Positions 1 to 8,417 of a stretch of 64,000 nt of DNA are shown here, piece after piece (the stretch's first letter is position 1; every line of letters starts with the position of its first letter). The position numbers and the translations under genes are program-made. The DNA comes from Sphingomonadales bacterium (GTDB lineage Bacteria > Pseudomonadota > Alphaproteobacteria > Sphingomonadales > Sphingomonadaceae). Location: the NCBI GenBank assembly GCA_016707885.1, contig JADJGU010000001.1, positions 1,305,501 to 1,369,500 of the forward strand. The letters are read 5' to 3'. Under the pieces are notes generated by a model. It worked only from the letters and a program-made list of their open reading frames with translations. It searched no databases and had not been told where the DNA came from.

Positions 1-788
1 CCGCCAAGCCCGATGGGGGCATCGACGCGGCTGTCGGCGCTATTGTCGCGATTATCGCCGAGCAGATAATAATGGCCCTTGGGGATGCGGATGGGCGCAA
101 CATCGTCCGTCGATCCGCGCCGCGCGTCGATTGTGTCATAGCTGACGCCATTGGGCAGGGTTTCGCGGACGATGGTGACGTAGCAATGCAGCGAACCATC
201 GGCTTCCTGCGTCAATGCACCAGGGAAATCGAGTTCGGTGCAGGGGTTGTTCGCGTCAACCGGTAGGTCTTTCACCGGCTGCGCTTCCTGGCGAATGGGC
301 TTGCCGTTGAGATAAACCTGCCCACCACGCATCTCGAACAGATCGCCGGGCATGCCGACGACACGCTTGATATAGTCCTGATTCTTGCCTTCGGGCGTCA
401 GAATCACGACATCGCCGCGCTCGGGCGTTGCACCCCAGACGCGACCTTTGCTTTCGGGCATGGTAAAGGCCAGCGAGTCGACCTCTTCGCGCAACACCAG
501 CCAATGGAAAAGCGCGACAGGGTTGGGGATAGTGGGCGAGACAAAGCTCCAGCCATAAGCATATTTCGAAACAAACAACCGGTCACCGACCAGCAGCGTC
601 GGCATCATCGAGATCGACGGAATGTAAAAGGGCTTGGCGATGAAGCTGTGAAAGGCCAGCACCGCCAGCAACAGCCAGAACAATCCTTTGATTTCGGCCC
701 ACAGCGTGTGCAGCCAGCTTTGCTTGGCGGCGGGCGCGGCGGTGGTTTCGGTCTCGGTGGTAACGGGTTCGCTATTCAAAACAGTCAT
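1..788 (-). CDS. lepB: Signal peptidase I (3' end beyond window)
   Basis: Membrane serine peptidase that removes signal peptides from exported proteins on the periplasmic face. The 262 residues visible start with an Ala/Thr-rich cytoplasmic tail, then one membrane segment (GLFWLLLAVLAFHSF), then the catalytic serine box PSISMMPTL, the lysine general-base box DYIKRVVGMPGD and the late family box GDNRDNSADSR. The C-terminus runs off the left edge. The ATG shares four bases (ATGA) with the acpS stop, so the start is well fixed and translation is probably coupled. It is the last gene of the pyrE-pdxJ-acpS operon, a common alphaproteobacterial order. Confidence 0.96.
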   Translation of the reverse strand, partial: MTVLNSEPVTTETETTAAPAAKQSWLHTLWAEIKGLFWLLLAVLAFHSFIAKPFYIPSISMMPTLLVGDRLFVSKYAYGWSFVSPTIPNPVALFHWLVLREEVDSLAFTMPESKGRVWGATPERGDVVILTPEGKNQDYIKRVVGMPGDLFEMRGGQVYLNGKPIRQEAQPVKDLPVDANNPCTELDFPGALTQEADGSLHCYVTIVRETLPNGVSYDTIDARRGSTDDVAPIRIPKGHYYLLGDNRDNSADSRVDAPIGLG

Positions 789-1195
789 GCTTTCGAAATC
801 GGGAGCGCTTCGATGATCACAAAGGCCTGCGCCCAGGGGTGATCGTCGGTCAGCGTCAGATGAATGTGCGCCTCATAGCCATTTGGCACCATCGCGTCGA
901 GCCGTGCCTTTGCACCGCCGGTCAGCGCCAAGGTTGGAGCGCCCGACGGCGCGTTGACGACGCCTATGTCCTTCATGAACACGCCGCGCTTGAACCCGGT
1001 GCCCACCGCCTTGCTGAACGCCTCCTTGGCGGCGAAGCGCTTGGCATAGGTTCCAGCCTTGGTGAACGGTCGGCGGGCTGCCTTGGCGCGTTCGACATCG
1101 GTAAAGACGCGATTTTCAAAGCGGTCGCCAAAACGCTCGAGCGAATTCTGGATACGCTCGATATTGCAGAGGTCGGAGCCCAGGCCGATGATCAT
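785..1195 (-). CDS. acpS: Holo-[acyl-carrier-protein] synthase
   Basis: Transfers 4'-phosphopantetheine from CoA to the serine of apo-ACP, activating it for fatty-acid synthesis. The N-terminal MIIGLGSDLCNIERI, the motif RFAAKEAFSKAVGTG and the C-terminal HLTLTDDHPWAQAFVI are typical of the AcpS trimer family, and 136 residues is the usual size. An in-frame start exists four codons upstream (1207), but the ATG at 1195 begins at the conserved MIIG and overlaps the upstream TGA as ATGA, so it is preferred. It sits between a small membrane gene and lepB, with four-base overlaps on both sides. Confidence 0.95.
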   Translation of the reverse strand: MIIGLGSDLCNIERIQNSLERFGDRFENRVFTDVERAKAARRPFTKAGTYAKRFAAKEAFSKAVGTGFKRGVFMKDIGVVNAPSGAPTLALTGGAKARLDAMVPNGYEAHIHLTLTDDHPWAQAFVIIEALPISKA

Positions 1196-1443
1196 GTTGA
1201 CCGCCACTTACATACTTCAACTCCAGCTAGAAAGTTGAAAAGCCGACGGGCAATCCACATCAACGCGGTTCCCATCAGCAGCATTCCGGCGACAAATAGA
1301 AAGTCTTTCCACGGTAGTGCTGTCCCGTCCGAAATTGCCGATGAAAAATTTGATGCAACTATGATCAAGCCAAAGAAAAAAGAGGCATACCAAAACAACT
1401 TCATGACCAGCCATTGAATTTCTAAAATTCGTTGTAAACTCAC
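1192..1443 (-). CDS. Small two-helix membrane protein, unknown function
   Basis: 83-residue protein with two predicted membrane segments (about residues 13-36, LVMKLFWYASFFFGLIIVAS, and 46-68, KDFLFVAGMLLMGTALMWIA). I do not recognise the family. The case for a real gene is positional: its GTG start overlaps the pdxJ stop as GTGA, and its TGA overlaps the acpS ATG as ATGA, so it fills the space between pdxJ and acpS exactly. Base composition is somewhat AT-richer than its neighbours. It could be a recent operon passenger, or an accessory to the downstream membrane peptidase. Confidence 0.7.
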   Translation of the reverse strand: MSLQRILEIQWLVMKLFWYASFFFGLIIVASNFSSAISDGTALPWKDFLFVAGMLLMGTALMWIARRLFNFLAGVEVCKWRST

Positions 1444-2201
1444 CGCGCCGCATCCATCAAATCGCGCATCCTCCGCACCGCATTTTCGAGGCCGTCGAAA
1501 ATTGCCTCGCCGATCAGATAATGGCCGATATTGAGCTCGGCGAGCTGCGGGATCGCGGCAATCGGCTGGACATTGTCATAGGTCAGGCCGTGGCCGGCGT
1601 GCGGCTCTATACCGTTCTTGACCGCAAGCGCTGCGGCATCGGCGATGCGCTTGAGTTCCATTTCGATCCCCGCCGTGTCGCCGTCGAGCCACAGATGCGC
1701 ATAGCGGCCGGTATGCAGCTCAACCACAGGCGCGCGCAGCCGCATAGCGGCCTCTATCTGGCGCGGGTCGGGTTCGACGAACAGGCTCACGCGGATGCCG
1801 GCGTCGGACAGGCGCGTGACTATGGGGGCCAACTGGTTGTGCAATCCGGCTGCATCGAGCCCGCCTTCGGTCGTGCGTTCCTCGCGCCGTTCGGGAACAA
1901 TGCAGGCGGCATGAGGCATGTGCTTGAGGGCGATGTCAAGCATCTCCTCGGTCGCCGCCATTTCGAGGTTGAGCGGCAGGCTGGTTGCGGCCTGGATGCG
2001 CGCGATATCACTGTCGCGGATATGGCGCCGGTCTTCGCGAAGATGCGCGGTGATGCCATCGCCGCCGACTTGTGCAACAATTTCCGCCGCGCGCACCGGA
2101 TCAGGATGATCCCCGCCGCGCGCGTTCCGGATCGTCGCGACATGGTCGATATTGACGCCCAGTCTAAGGTGTTGGGGGCGGAGTTGGCTCGCCACGTTCA
2201 A
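1440..2201 (-). CDS. pdxJ: Pyridoxine 5'-phosphate synthase
   Basis: Condenses 1-deoxyxylulose 5-phosphate with 3-amino-2-oxopropyl phosphate, giving pyridoxine 5'-phosphate, the last ring-forming step of the DXP-dependent vitamin B6 route. A TIM barrel with LGVNIDHVATIRNARGG near the N-terminus, the EMAATEEM segment, VELHTGRYA and GHGLTYDN. At 253 residues it has the usual length. The start is a TTG at 2201 overlapping the pyrE stop as TTGA; a GTG two codons later is an alternative. It is part of a chain of four-base overlaps from pyrE to lepB. Confidence 0.95.
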   Translation of the reverse strand: MNVASQLRPQHLRLGVNIDHVATIRNARGGDHPDPVRAAEIVAQVGGDGITAHLREDRRHIRDSDIARIQAATSLPLNLEMAATEEMLDIALKHMPHAACIVPERREERTTEGGLDAAGLHNQLAPIVTRLSDAGIRVSLFVEPDPRQIEAAMRLRAPVVELHTGRYAHLWLDGDTAGIEMELKRIADAAALAVKNGIEPHAGHGLTYDNVQPIAAIPQLAELNIGHYLIGEAIFDGLENAVRRMRDLMDAAR

Positions 2202-2779
2202 GCCTTCCGGCTACCTGGCTTCACGGCTTCGGTCGCGGCGAGTTCGGCTGGCAGTTCGTCGGACGCATAGGTCGGGAAGTTGAGCTCGATCAACGGGAAG
2301 AAGGGCACGCCGAGATCGACAGCACCCGCCGACCGGTCGATGATTGACGCGGCGGCAATCACTTCGCCACCTGCCGCTTCGATCGCCTTGATTGCTTCGC
2401 GCGACGATAGCCCGGTGGTGACGACATCCTCGACCATCAACACTTTCTGGACTTCGTTGAGCGCAAAGCCGCGGCGCAATCCAAAGACGCCATCGGGGCG
2501 CTCGACGAATAGCGCGTCGACACCCAGCGCCCGGCCCATTTCATGCCCTATTATAAGGCCACCCATGGCAGGCGACACCACAACCTCAATCTGGCTGCGG
2601 ATGTCGCGCGGCAGCTTTTGCGCGATGGCGACCGCGATGCGGCTCGCACGCTCGGGGTTCATCAGCAATCGGGCGCATTGCAGATAATAGGCGCTATGCC
2701 TTCCTGAGGAGAGCAGGAAATGCCCTTCTAGCAAGGCTTCGGCCGCGCGGAATTCGGCGAGAATCTCGTCTTCGGTCAT
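2198..2779 (-). CDS. pyrE: Orotate phosphoribosyltransferase
   Basis: Makes orotidine 5'-phosphate from orotate and PRPP in pyrimidine synthesis. The PRPP-binding loop is visible as VLMVEDVVTTGLSS, with GHFLLSSGRHSAYYLQC near the start and a VVSPAMGGLIIGHE segment. The ATG at 2779 (MTEDEIL) gives 193 residues, the family length; upstream in-frame non-ATG starts would add an unconserved extension. First gene of the minus-strand operon, divergent from coxB across a 213-bp gap. Confidence 0.95.
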   Translation of the reverse strand: MTEDEILAEFRAAEALLEGHFLLSSGRHSAYYLQCARLLMNPERASRIAVAIAQKLPRDIRSQIEVVVSPAMGGLIIGHEMGRALGVDALFVERPDGVFGLRRGFALNEVQKVLMVEDVVTTGLSSREAIKAIEAAGGEVIAAASIIDRSAGAVDLGVPFFPLIELNFPTYASDELPAELAATEAVKPGSRKA

Positions 2780-2883
2780 GATCGGGTGAATGTCCTGTAT
2801 GTTACGGCCACGAGATTGGCCCTTGGCTGGCAATTAGGTCTAAAAACCGTATAAATAAATCCATAAAAACTGTTGCGCAGCGC

Positions 2884-2912
2884 TTGAGGCTTGTGCCAAG
2901 CGCGCCTATAAG
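2884..2912 (+). promoter_or_regulatory. Candidate sigma70-type promoter for coxB
   Basis: TTGAGG (2884-2889), a 17-base spacer, then TATAAG (2907-2912), about 80 bases before the coxB ATG in the pyrE-coxB divergent gap. The match to a housekeeping promoter is good but was found by eye. Confidence 0.45.
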
Positions 2913-2992
2913 CCGCGCCAAATAGCGGTTTTCGTACAAGAGTTAAGCAAAAACAATGGGATCGTCCGATCCTGAACATCGGGGCTAAAGTA

Positions 2993-4087
2993 ATGAATGT
3001 TCTGAAGAAATTGATTCTGCTCTTCGGCCTGGCGGCAATGCCCGCCATTGCGCCGGCGCAAGCGCCGAATCCGGCACCGCAGGTTGCGGCGCCCGAAGCC
3101 AAGGCCGTTCCGGCACCTGTGGCCGCCACGACTGCAGCTACTGCTGCACCGGCAGCCGACGCAAAAGCTGCTGCAGCAGGCCCTGATGATGGCTCGCTGC
3201 CCGGCTACACCCCGATGAAACCGACGCCGGGCGTCGGCATGCCCGTCGATCGCGGCGTTGATTTTCAGGATCAGTACAGCGCCAATGGCGAATATGCGAA
3301 ATGGCTGAACAACAGCATTTTGTTGCCGATCATCACGATCATCTCGCTGTTCGTTCTGGGTCTGCTTTTGTTTGTTGTCGTGCGCTTCCGCCGCGCAGCA
3401 AATCCGACCCCGTCCAAAACAACGCATAACACCTTTATCGAGATCGTCTGGACTCTCGTTCCGGTTCTCATCCTGCTCTTCATTGCCTATCCTTCGCTGA
3501 CGCTGGTCGCCAAGCAGTTCAAACCGGCTCCGAAAGAGGCGGTGACGGTGAAAATCACCGGTTACCAGTGGTATTGGGGTTACACTTATCCCGACCATGG
3601 CGGTTTCGAAGTTGTTTCGAACATGCTGAAAGAGCAGAGCCAGGTTGGCCCCGGCGAACGCTACCGCACCGAAAATGACGGGCCCAGCCATCTTGCAGTC
3701 GATACGCGCATGGTTGTTCCGGCTGGCGTCCCGATCCGCATCCAGACGACGGCTGCAGACGTGATCCACAGCTTTGCGGTGCCCTCGCTCTGGTTCAAGC
3801 TCGATGCTGTTCCGGGCCGTCTCAACGAAAAGCAGCTGCTGATCGAAAAGCCCGGCGTCTATTTCGGCCAGTGCTCGGAGCTGTGCGGTGCGCGCCACGG
3901 CTATATGCCGATTGCCGTCGAGGCACTGCCGCCAGAGAAATTCGCTGCCTGGATCAAGGCCAAGGGTGGCACGATGCCCGGTGAAAAACCGGCAGAAGCG
4001 CCTGCTGCGCCTGCCGCCGCCACTCCTGCAGCCCCCGCTGCTGCCGCACCTGCCGCTGCTGCTGCAGCCGCAGTTCCTGCCAAGTAA
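2993..4087 (+). CDS. coxB: Cytochrome c oxidase subunit II
   Basis: Carries the CuA centre that takes electrons from cytochrome c in the aa3-type terminal oxidase. Signal-like N-terminus, an Ala/Pro-rich segment (about residues 22-65), two membrane helices (about 107-131 and 148-170), then the cupredoxin domain with GYQWYWGYTY and the CuA ligand loop CSELCGARHGYM (about residues 292-303). The last 35 residues are an unusual Ala/Pro tail encoded by GCN/CCN repeats and probably unstructured. The coxA ATG follows after 17 bases. Start: ATG with a plausible GGGG-type site upstream. Confidence 0.97.
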   Translation: MNVLKKLILLFGLAAMPAIAPAQAPNPAPQVAAPEAKAVPAPVAATTAATAAPAADAKAAAAGPDDGSLPGYTPMKPTPGVGMPVDRGVDFQDQYSANGEYAKWLNNSILLPIITIISLFVLGLLLFVVVRFRRAANPTPSKTTHNTFIEIVWTLVPVLILLFIAYPSLTLVAKQFKPAPKEAVTVKITGYQWYWGYTYPDHGGFEVVSNMLKEQSQVGPGERYRTENDGPSHLAVDTRMVVPAGVPIRIQTTAADVIHSFAVPSLWFKLDAVPGRLNEKQLLIEKPGVYFGQCSELCGARHGYMPIAVEALPPEKFAAWIKAKGGTMPGEKPAEAPAAPAAATPAAPAAAAPAAAAAAAVPAK

Positions 4088-4104
4088 GACAAGAGGCAAA
4101 GACG

Positions 4105-5766
4105 ATGACAACCATTGCCGCACATCCTGCCGATCATCATGATCATGCAGATCATGACCACAAGCCGGGCTTTTTCGCCCGCTGGTTCATGTCGACCAAC
4201 CACAAGGATATCGGGACGCTGTACCTGATCTTCGCAATCTTCGCCGGCATCATCGGCGGAGCGATTTCGGGGATGATGCGTCTGGAACTGGCGGCGCCTG
4301 GCATCCAGTATCTGACTGGCTGGGCGTCGATGATGGCCGGCAAAGAGGCGTCGCTCGACGAAGCCTATCATATGTGGAACGTGCTGATTACCGCGCACGG
4401 CCTGATCATGGTCTTTTTCATGGTCATGCCAGCGATTATCGGTGGCTTCGGCAACTGGTTCGTGCCTTTGATGATCGGCGCGCCTGACATGGCCTTCCCG
4501 CGCATGAACAATATCAGCTTCTGGCTGACCGTTGTTGCCTTCATCATGTTGCTTGGTTCCACCTTTGTGCCCGGTGGCACAGGTTTGGGAGCGGGTACCG
4601 GCTGGACGGTCTATGCGCCGCTTTCGACCTCGGGTTCGGTCGGGCCAGCGGTCGACATGGCGATCTTCTCGCTCCACCTCGCTGGTGCCGCGTCGATCCT
4701 TGGCGCTGTCAACTTCATCACCACCATCTTCAACATGCGTGCTCCGGGGATGACCATCCACAAAATGCCGCTGTTCGTGTGGTCGGTGCTGGTTACCGCA
4801 TTCCTGCTGTTGCTTGCGCTTCCCGTGCTCGCAGCTGCAATCACCATGTTGCTGGTTGACCGCAACTTCGGCGGTGCCTTCTTCGATGCCGCTGCCGGTG
4901 GTGACCCGATTCTCTACCAGCACCTTTTCTGGTTCTTCGGTCACCCCGAAGTGTACATCATGATCCTGCCGGGCTTCGGCATTGTCAGCCAGATCGTCGC
5001 AACCTTCAGCCGCAAGCCGGTCTTTGGTTATCTCGGCATGGCCTATGCGATGGTCGCGATTGGCGTGGTCGGTTTCGTCGTTTGGGCGCACCACATGTTC
5101 ACGATCGGCATGAGCGTCGAGATGAAGATGTACTTCACTGCGGCGACGATGGTTATCGCGGTGCCAACCGGTATCAAGATTTTCAGCTGGATTGCCACTA
5201 TGTGGGGCGGTTCGCTGAGCTTCAAGGTGCCGATGGTCTGGGCGCTGGGCTTCATCTTCATGTTCACCGTTGGCGGCGTGACCGGTGTTGTCCTCGCCAA
5301 TGGCGGCGTCGATGATAACCTGCACGACACCTATTATGTTGTCGCGCACTTCCACTATGTGCTTTCGCTGGGCGCCGTCTTCTCGCTGTTTGCCGGTTTC
5401 TATTACTGGTTCGGCAAGATGAGCGGCCGCCATCTGAACGAGTTCCTCGGTCACTTGCACTTCTGGGTGTTCTTCATCGGCGTGAACGTCCTGTTCTTCC
5501 CGATGCACTTCCTGGGCAATCAGGGCATGCCGCGTCGCTACCCCGACTATGCAGAAGCTTATGCGCACTGGAACGAAGTCGCGTCGATCGGCTATGCCAT
5601 CATGGGCGTGGGCGTGTTGATCTTCTTCGTCAACGTGATCTGGTCGTTGCTGGCTGGCCGCAAGGCGGAAGGCAATTATTGGGGCGAAGGCGCTACGACG
5701 CTCGAATGGACATTGTCGAGCCCGCCGCCTTTCCACCAGTTCGAAACGCTTCCGGTTATCAAATAA
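4105..5766 (+). CDS. coxA: Cytochrome c oxidase subunit I
   Basis: Catalytic haem a / haem a3-CuB subunit that reduces oxygen to water and pumps protons in the inner membrane. 553 residues with about twelve helices. Ligand and channel motifs are present: WNVLITAHG (haem a histidine), FFGHPEVYIMILPGFG (CuB histidine and cross-linked tyrosine), VWAHHMFTIGM (two CuB histidines) and VAHFHYVL (haem ligands). GAPDMAFPRMNN of the proton-entry region is also present. The N-terminus has a His/Asp-rich patch. A perfect ten-base-pair hairpin separates it from ctaB. Confidence 0.98.
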   Translation: MTTIAAHPADHHDHADHDHKPGFFARWFMSTNHKDIGTLYLIFAIFAGIIGGAISGMMRLELAAPGIQYLTGWASMMAGKEASLDEAYHMWNVLITAHGLIMVFFMVMPAIIGGFGNWFVPLMIGAPDMAFPRMNNISFWLTVVAFIMLLGSTFVPGGTGLGAGTGWTVYAPLSTSGSVGPAVDMAIFSLHLAGAASILGAVNFITTIFNMRAPGMTIHKMPLFVWSVLVTAFLLLLALPVLAAAITMLLVDRNFGGAFFDAAAGGDPILYQHLFWFFGHPEVYIMILPGFGIVSQIVATFSRKPVFGYLGMAYAMVAIGVVGFVVWAHHMFTIGMSVEMKMYFTAATMVIAVPTGIKIFSWIATMWGGSLSFKVPMVWALGFIFMFTVGGVTGVVLANGGVDDNLHDTYYVVAHFHYVLSLGAVFSLFAGFYYWFGKMSGRHLNEFLGHLHFWVFFIGVNVLFFPMHFLGNQGMPRRYPDYAEAYAHWNEVASIGYAIMGVGVLIFFVNVIWSLLAGRKAEGNYWGEGATTLEWTLSSPPPFHQFETLPVIK

Positions 5767-5774
5767 GATAGCAT

Positions 5775-5802
5775 CCCCTCCCGCCCTCAAAAGCGGGAGG
5801 GG
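5775..5802 (+). terminator. Hairpin between coxA and ctaB
   Basis: Perfect inverted repeat: CCCCTCCCGC (5775-5784), eight-base loop, GCGGGAGGGG (5793-5802), then ATTGGATTT. Eight bases after the coxA stop. There is no true U tract, so it may be a 3' stabilising or processing hairpin, or a leaky attenuator, rather than a full terminator. Confidence 0.55.
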
Positions 5803-5816
5803 ATTGGATTTGGACA

Positions 5817-6722
5817 ATGACTGTAGCTGCACGCGAAATCACCCTTCCTGCCGATTGGCGGGATTTCTGGGCGCTGACCAAGCCCCGGGTGATGTCGCTT
5901 GTCGTGTTCACCGCGCTCTGCGGTTTGCTGGCCGCGCCCGGCGAGATGCACCCGATACTCGCCTTTACCGCTATCCTGTGCATCGCCACCGGTGCGGGAG
6001 CATCGGGCGCGCTCAACCAATGGTATGAAGCCGAGCTTGATGCCAAGATGAAGCGAACCGCCGGTCGCCCGTTGCCTGATGGCCGGATGGAGCGCGAATC
6101 TGCGTTGCATTTCGGTATCGGTCTTGCTGCCTTTTCGGTGGGTATCATGGGCGTTGCGGTCAACTGGCTGTCGGCGGGCATTCTCGCCTTTTCGATCTTC
6201 TTCTATGCCGTCGTCTATACGATGTGGCTGAAACCCAACACGCCGCAGAATATCGTTATCGGCGGGGCAGCTGGAGCCTTTCCGCCCGTTATCGGTTGGG
6301 CTGCCGTAACGGGTGATTTGACGCTGCTTCCGCTGTTGATGTTCGCCATCATCTTTTTCTGGACGCCACCGCATTTCTGGTCGCTGGCGCTGTTCATGAA
6401 GTCCGATTATGGTGCCGCAGGCATTCCGATGCTGCCCAATGTTTCGGGTCAGCGCGTCACCCGAAACCAGATTTTCGGCTACAGCTTCGTGCTGGCGGCC
6501 ATCGCTATGGCGCCGTGGTATCTGGGTATGACGGGGGCGGTTTACGGCGTCACCACTGTCGCATTGAACTTAGTTTTTCTCGGCCTGGCCTTTGCAGTCT
6601 GGCGTAGTGAGACGACCGAGGCGCAGATGATGAAGGCGGAAAAACGCCTGTTCGCCTATTCGGTTCTTTATCTTTTCATTCTTTTCGCCGCGTTGGCCTT
6701 CGACAGGATGTTGCTCGTATGA
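5817..6722 (+). CDS. ctaB: Protohaem IX farnesyltransferase (haem O synthase)
   Basis: UbiA-family membrane prenyltransferase that adds a farnesyl group to haem b, the first step to haem a for the oxidase. Shows the aspartate-rich boxes in ALTKPRVMSLVVFTAL and NQWYEAELDAKMKRTAGRPLP, and FWTPPHFWSLALFMKSDYG in the second half. Nine or so hydrophobic helices in 301 residues, normal for CtaB. Its stop overlaps the next small gene (ATGA). Context inside the cox operon supports the assignment. Confidence 0.96.
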   Translation: MTVAAREITLPADWRDFWALTKPRVMSLVVFTALCGLLAAPGEMHPILAFTAILCIATGAGASGALNQWYEAELDAKMKRTAGRPLPDGRMERESALHFGIGLAAFSVGIMGVAVNWLSAGILAFSIFFYAVVYTMWLKPNTPQNIVIGGAAGAFPPVIGWAAVTGDLTLLPLLMFAIIFFWTPPHFWSLALFMKSDYGAAGIPMLPNVSGQRVTRNQIFGYSFVLAAIAMAPWYLGMTGAVYGVTTVALNLVFLGLAFAVWRSETTEAQMMKAEKRLFAYSVLYLFILFAALAFDRMLLV

Positions 6723-6907
6723 CCGACGACGTGAAACCTGCGGCCCAAGACATGGGTCCGCAAATGGTCGGCAGCCTCAGCGTTGAAGAAAGCCGCCTTG
6801 TCCGCAGTCGCCAAGCCGGTCGTGCGCGGGCCATGGCTGTGGTTCTGTTCGGCCTTTGTGTGCTGTTCTTTGCCATCACGGTCGTCAAGGTAGGAGTTTG
6901 GGGATGA
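6719..6907 (+). CDS. Small single-pass membrane protein of the cox operon (CoxF-like)
   Basis: 62 residues: a polar N-terminal half and one membrane helix near the C-terminus (AMAVVLFGLCVLFFAITVV). It overlaps the ctaB stop by ATGA and the ctaG start by ATGA, so it is translationally embedded between them. Short single-pass proteins at this place occur in other alphaproteobacterial cox operons (sometimes called CoxF); a role in oxidase assembly is inferred from position only. Confidence 0.75.
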   Translation: MTDDVKPAAQDMGPQMVGSLSVEESRLVRSRQAGRARAMAVVLFGLCVLFFAITVVKVGVWG

Positions 6908-7467
6908 CGGCACTAGCTGCAACCCAGAAGTCGAATGTCAAAACCGCACTCATGGCAGGCGCGATTGCCATTGGCATGGTCGGGATGGGATTCGCTGCCG
7001 TTCCGCTCTACCGCATATTCTGTCAGGTCACCGGCTTTGGCGGAACGACCATGCGCGTCAGCGAAGCCCAGGCTGCGACGGTACAGGCAGTCGGCAAGAC
7101 CGTCGTCGTTCGCTTTGATGCCAACCAGCGCGGCCTGCCGTGGGAGTTCAAGCCCGAGCGCCCTACCGACACGGTCAGCATCGGGGCGCGTGACATGTCG
7201 GTCTTCATCGCTAAGAATTTGTCCGACCAACCCGTGACGGGCACAGCGACGTTCAACGTAACGCCCGCACAGGCCGGAAAATATTTCAACAAGATCCAGT
7301 GCTTCTGCTTCACAGAGCAGACGCTGAAGGCTGGCGAGCAAATTCGCATGCCAGTACTTTATTATGTCGATCCGAAGATCATGACCGATCCGGATACCAA
7401 GGATATCGAAGAAATTACGCTCAGCTATACCTTCTACCCGGTGGACCAACCGGGTCAGGGCGGCTAA
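6904..7467 (+). CDS. ctaG: Cytochrome c oxidase assembly protein CtaG/Cox11
   Basis: Membrane-anchored copper chaperone that delivers Cu to the CuB site of subunit I. N-terminal helix (about residues 15-35), then AAVPLYRIFCQVTGFGG and the copper-binding CFCFTEQ motif (about residues 134-140), followed by MPVLYYVDP. 187 residues, normal length. The ATG at 6904 overlaps the stop of the 62-residue gene as ATGA, favouring this start over one 48 bases upstream. Confidence 0.96.
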   Translation: MTALAATQKSNVKTALMAGAIAIGMVGMGFAAVPLYRIFCQVTGFGGTTMRVSEAQAATVQAVGKTVVVRFDANQRGLPWEFKPERPTDTVSIGARDMSVFIAKNLSDQPVTGTATFNVTPAQAGKYFNKIQCFCFTEQTLKAGEQIRMPVLYYVDPKIMTDPDTKDIEEITLSYTFYPVDQPGQGG

Positions 7468-7507
7468 GAGCAAAGTTGAAACAGGTTAGGGAATAGGGAA
7501 GCAAACC

Positions 7508-8395
7508 ATGGCCGGTGCCAAGAACCACGACTATCACATTCTGCCGCCGAGCATCACCCCGTTGCTGGGGTCGTTCTCGGCACTCACCATGTTCTTTGGC
7601 ATGGTGATGATGTTCCAGCCGAAAGTGCTGGGCGGCTATGGCAGCCTTGTCTTTGGTGCAGGCCTGATTGGCGTGCTCTACACCTTCTGGACCTGGTGGG
7701 CGGATGTTATTCGCGAAGCGCATGCGGGTGACCACACACCGGTTGTGCAGTTGCACCTGCGTTACGGCATGATCCTGTTCATCGCTTCGGAAGTGATGTT
7801 TTTTGTCGGATGGTTCTGGGCCTGGTTCGATTATTCTTTGTTCCCCGTGCCGCTGCAGGTCGAAATTGACCACGCGACGCACGCATTTACTGTTACCAAC
7901 CTGATTGGTCAGGAGGGCGCTGCCGCACTTGAGCAATGGCCGCCGAAAGGCATGCAGGTCTTTGACGCGTTCAGCCTGCCTTTGCTCAACACGCTGATCC
8001 TGCTCTGCTCCGGCACCACTGTCACCTGGGCGCACCACGCGCTGATCCATGGCGATCGCAAGGGCCTGATCAACGGCCTGTGGCTGACCATCATCCTTGG
8101 CGTGATCTTCTCCTGCGTGCAGGCTTATGAATATTCGATCGCGCCCTTCCCCTTTGCAGGGTTGAACTATGGTTCGGCTTTCTTCATGGCGACCGGCTTC
8201 CACGGCTTCCACGTGATTGTCGGTACGATCTTCCTGATCGTGTGCCTTGCCCGCGCCTATAAGGGCCACTTCACACCCACGCAGCATTTCGGTTTCGAAG
8301 CCGCGGCCTGGTACTGGCATTTCGTCGATGTCGTCTGGCTGTTCCTCTTTGTCGTCGTCTATGTCTGGGGCGGCTGGGGCGCACCGGTCCATTGA
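7508..8395 (+). CDS. coxC: Cytochrome c oxidase subunit III
   Basis: Third core subunit of the aa3 oxidase, with about seven helices in 295 residues. Family motifs include YHILPPSITPLLGS at the N-terminus, SEVMFFVGWFWAWF, TTVTWAHHALIHGDR, GFHGFHVIVGTIFL and EAAAWYWHFVDVVWL. It lies 40 bases after ctaG, preceded by a purine-rich stretch (GGGAAGC). The subunit gene is followed by the DUF983 gene, whose first codons contain a terminator-like hairpin. Confidence 0.97.
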   Translation: MAGAKNHDYHILPPSITPLLGSFSALTMFFGMVMMFQPKVLGGYGSLVFGAGLIGVLYTFWTWWADVIREAHAGDHTPVVQLHLRYGMILFIASEVMFFVGWFWAWFDYSLFPVPLQVEIDHATHAFTVTNLIGQEGAAALEQWPPKGMQVFDAFSLPLLNTLILLCSGTTVTWAHHALIHGDRKGLINGLWLTIILGVIFSCVQAYEYSIAPFPFAGLNYGSAFFMATGFHGFHVIVGTIFLIVCLARAYKGHFTPTQHFGFEAAAWYWHFVDVVWLFLFVVVYVWGGWGAPVH

Positions 8396-8417
8396 TAGCC
8401 ATCGGCCGGTATCGGCG

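Noticed and set aside
2906..4123. About 400-codon frame antisense to coxB
   Set aside because: Product is Cys/Arg/Ser-rich and has no recognisable family; coxB is certain.
3901..5832. Long open frame (about 640 codons) antisense to coxA
   Set aside because: It is a shadow caused by codon bias of the GC-rich coxA; its product is rich in His/Arg/Asp/Gln with no domain, and coxA is certain.
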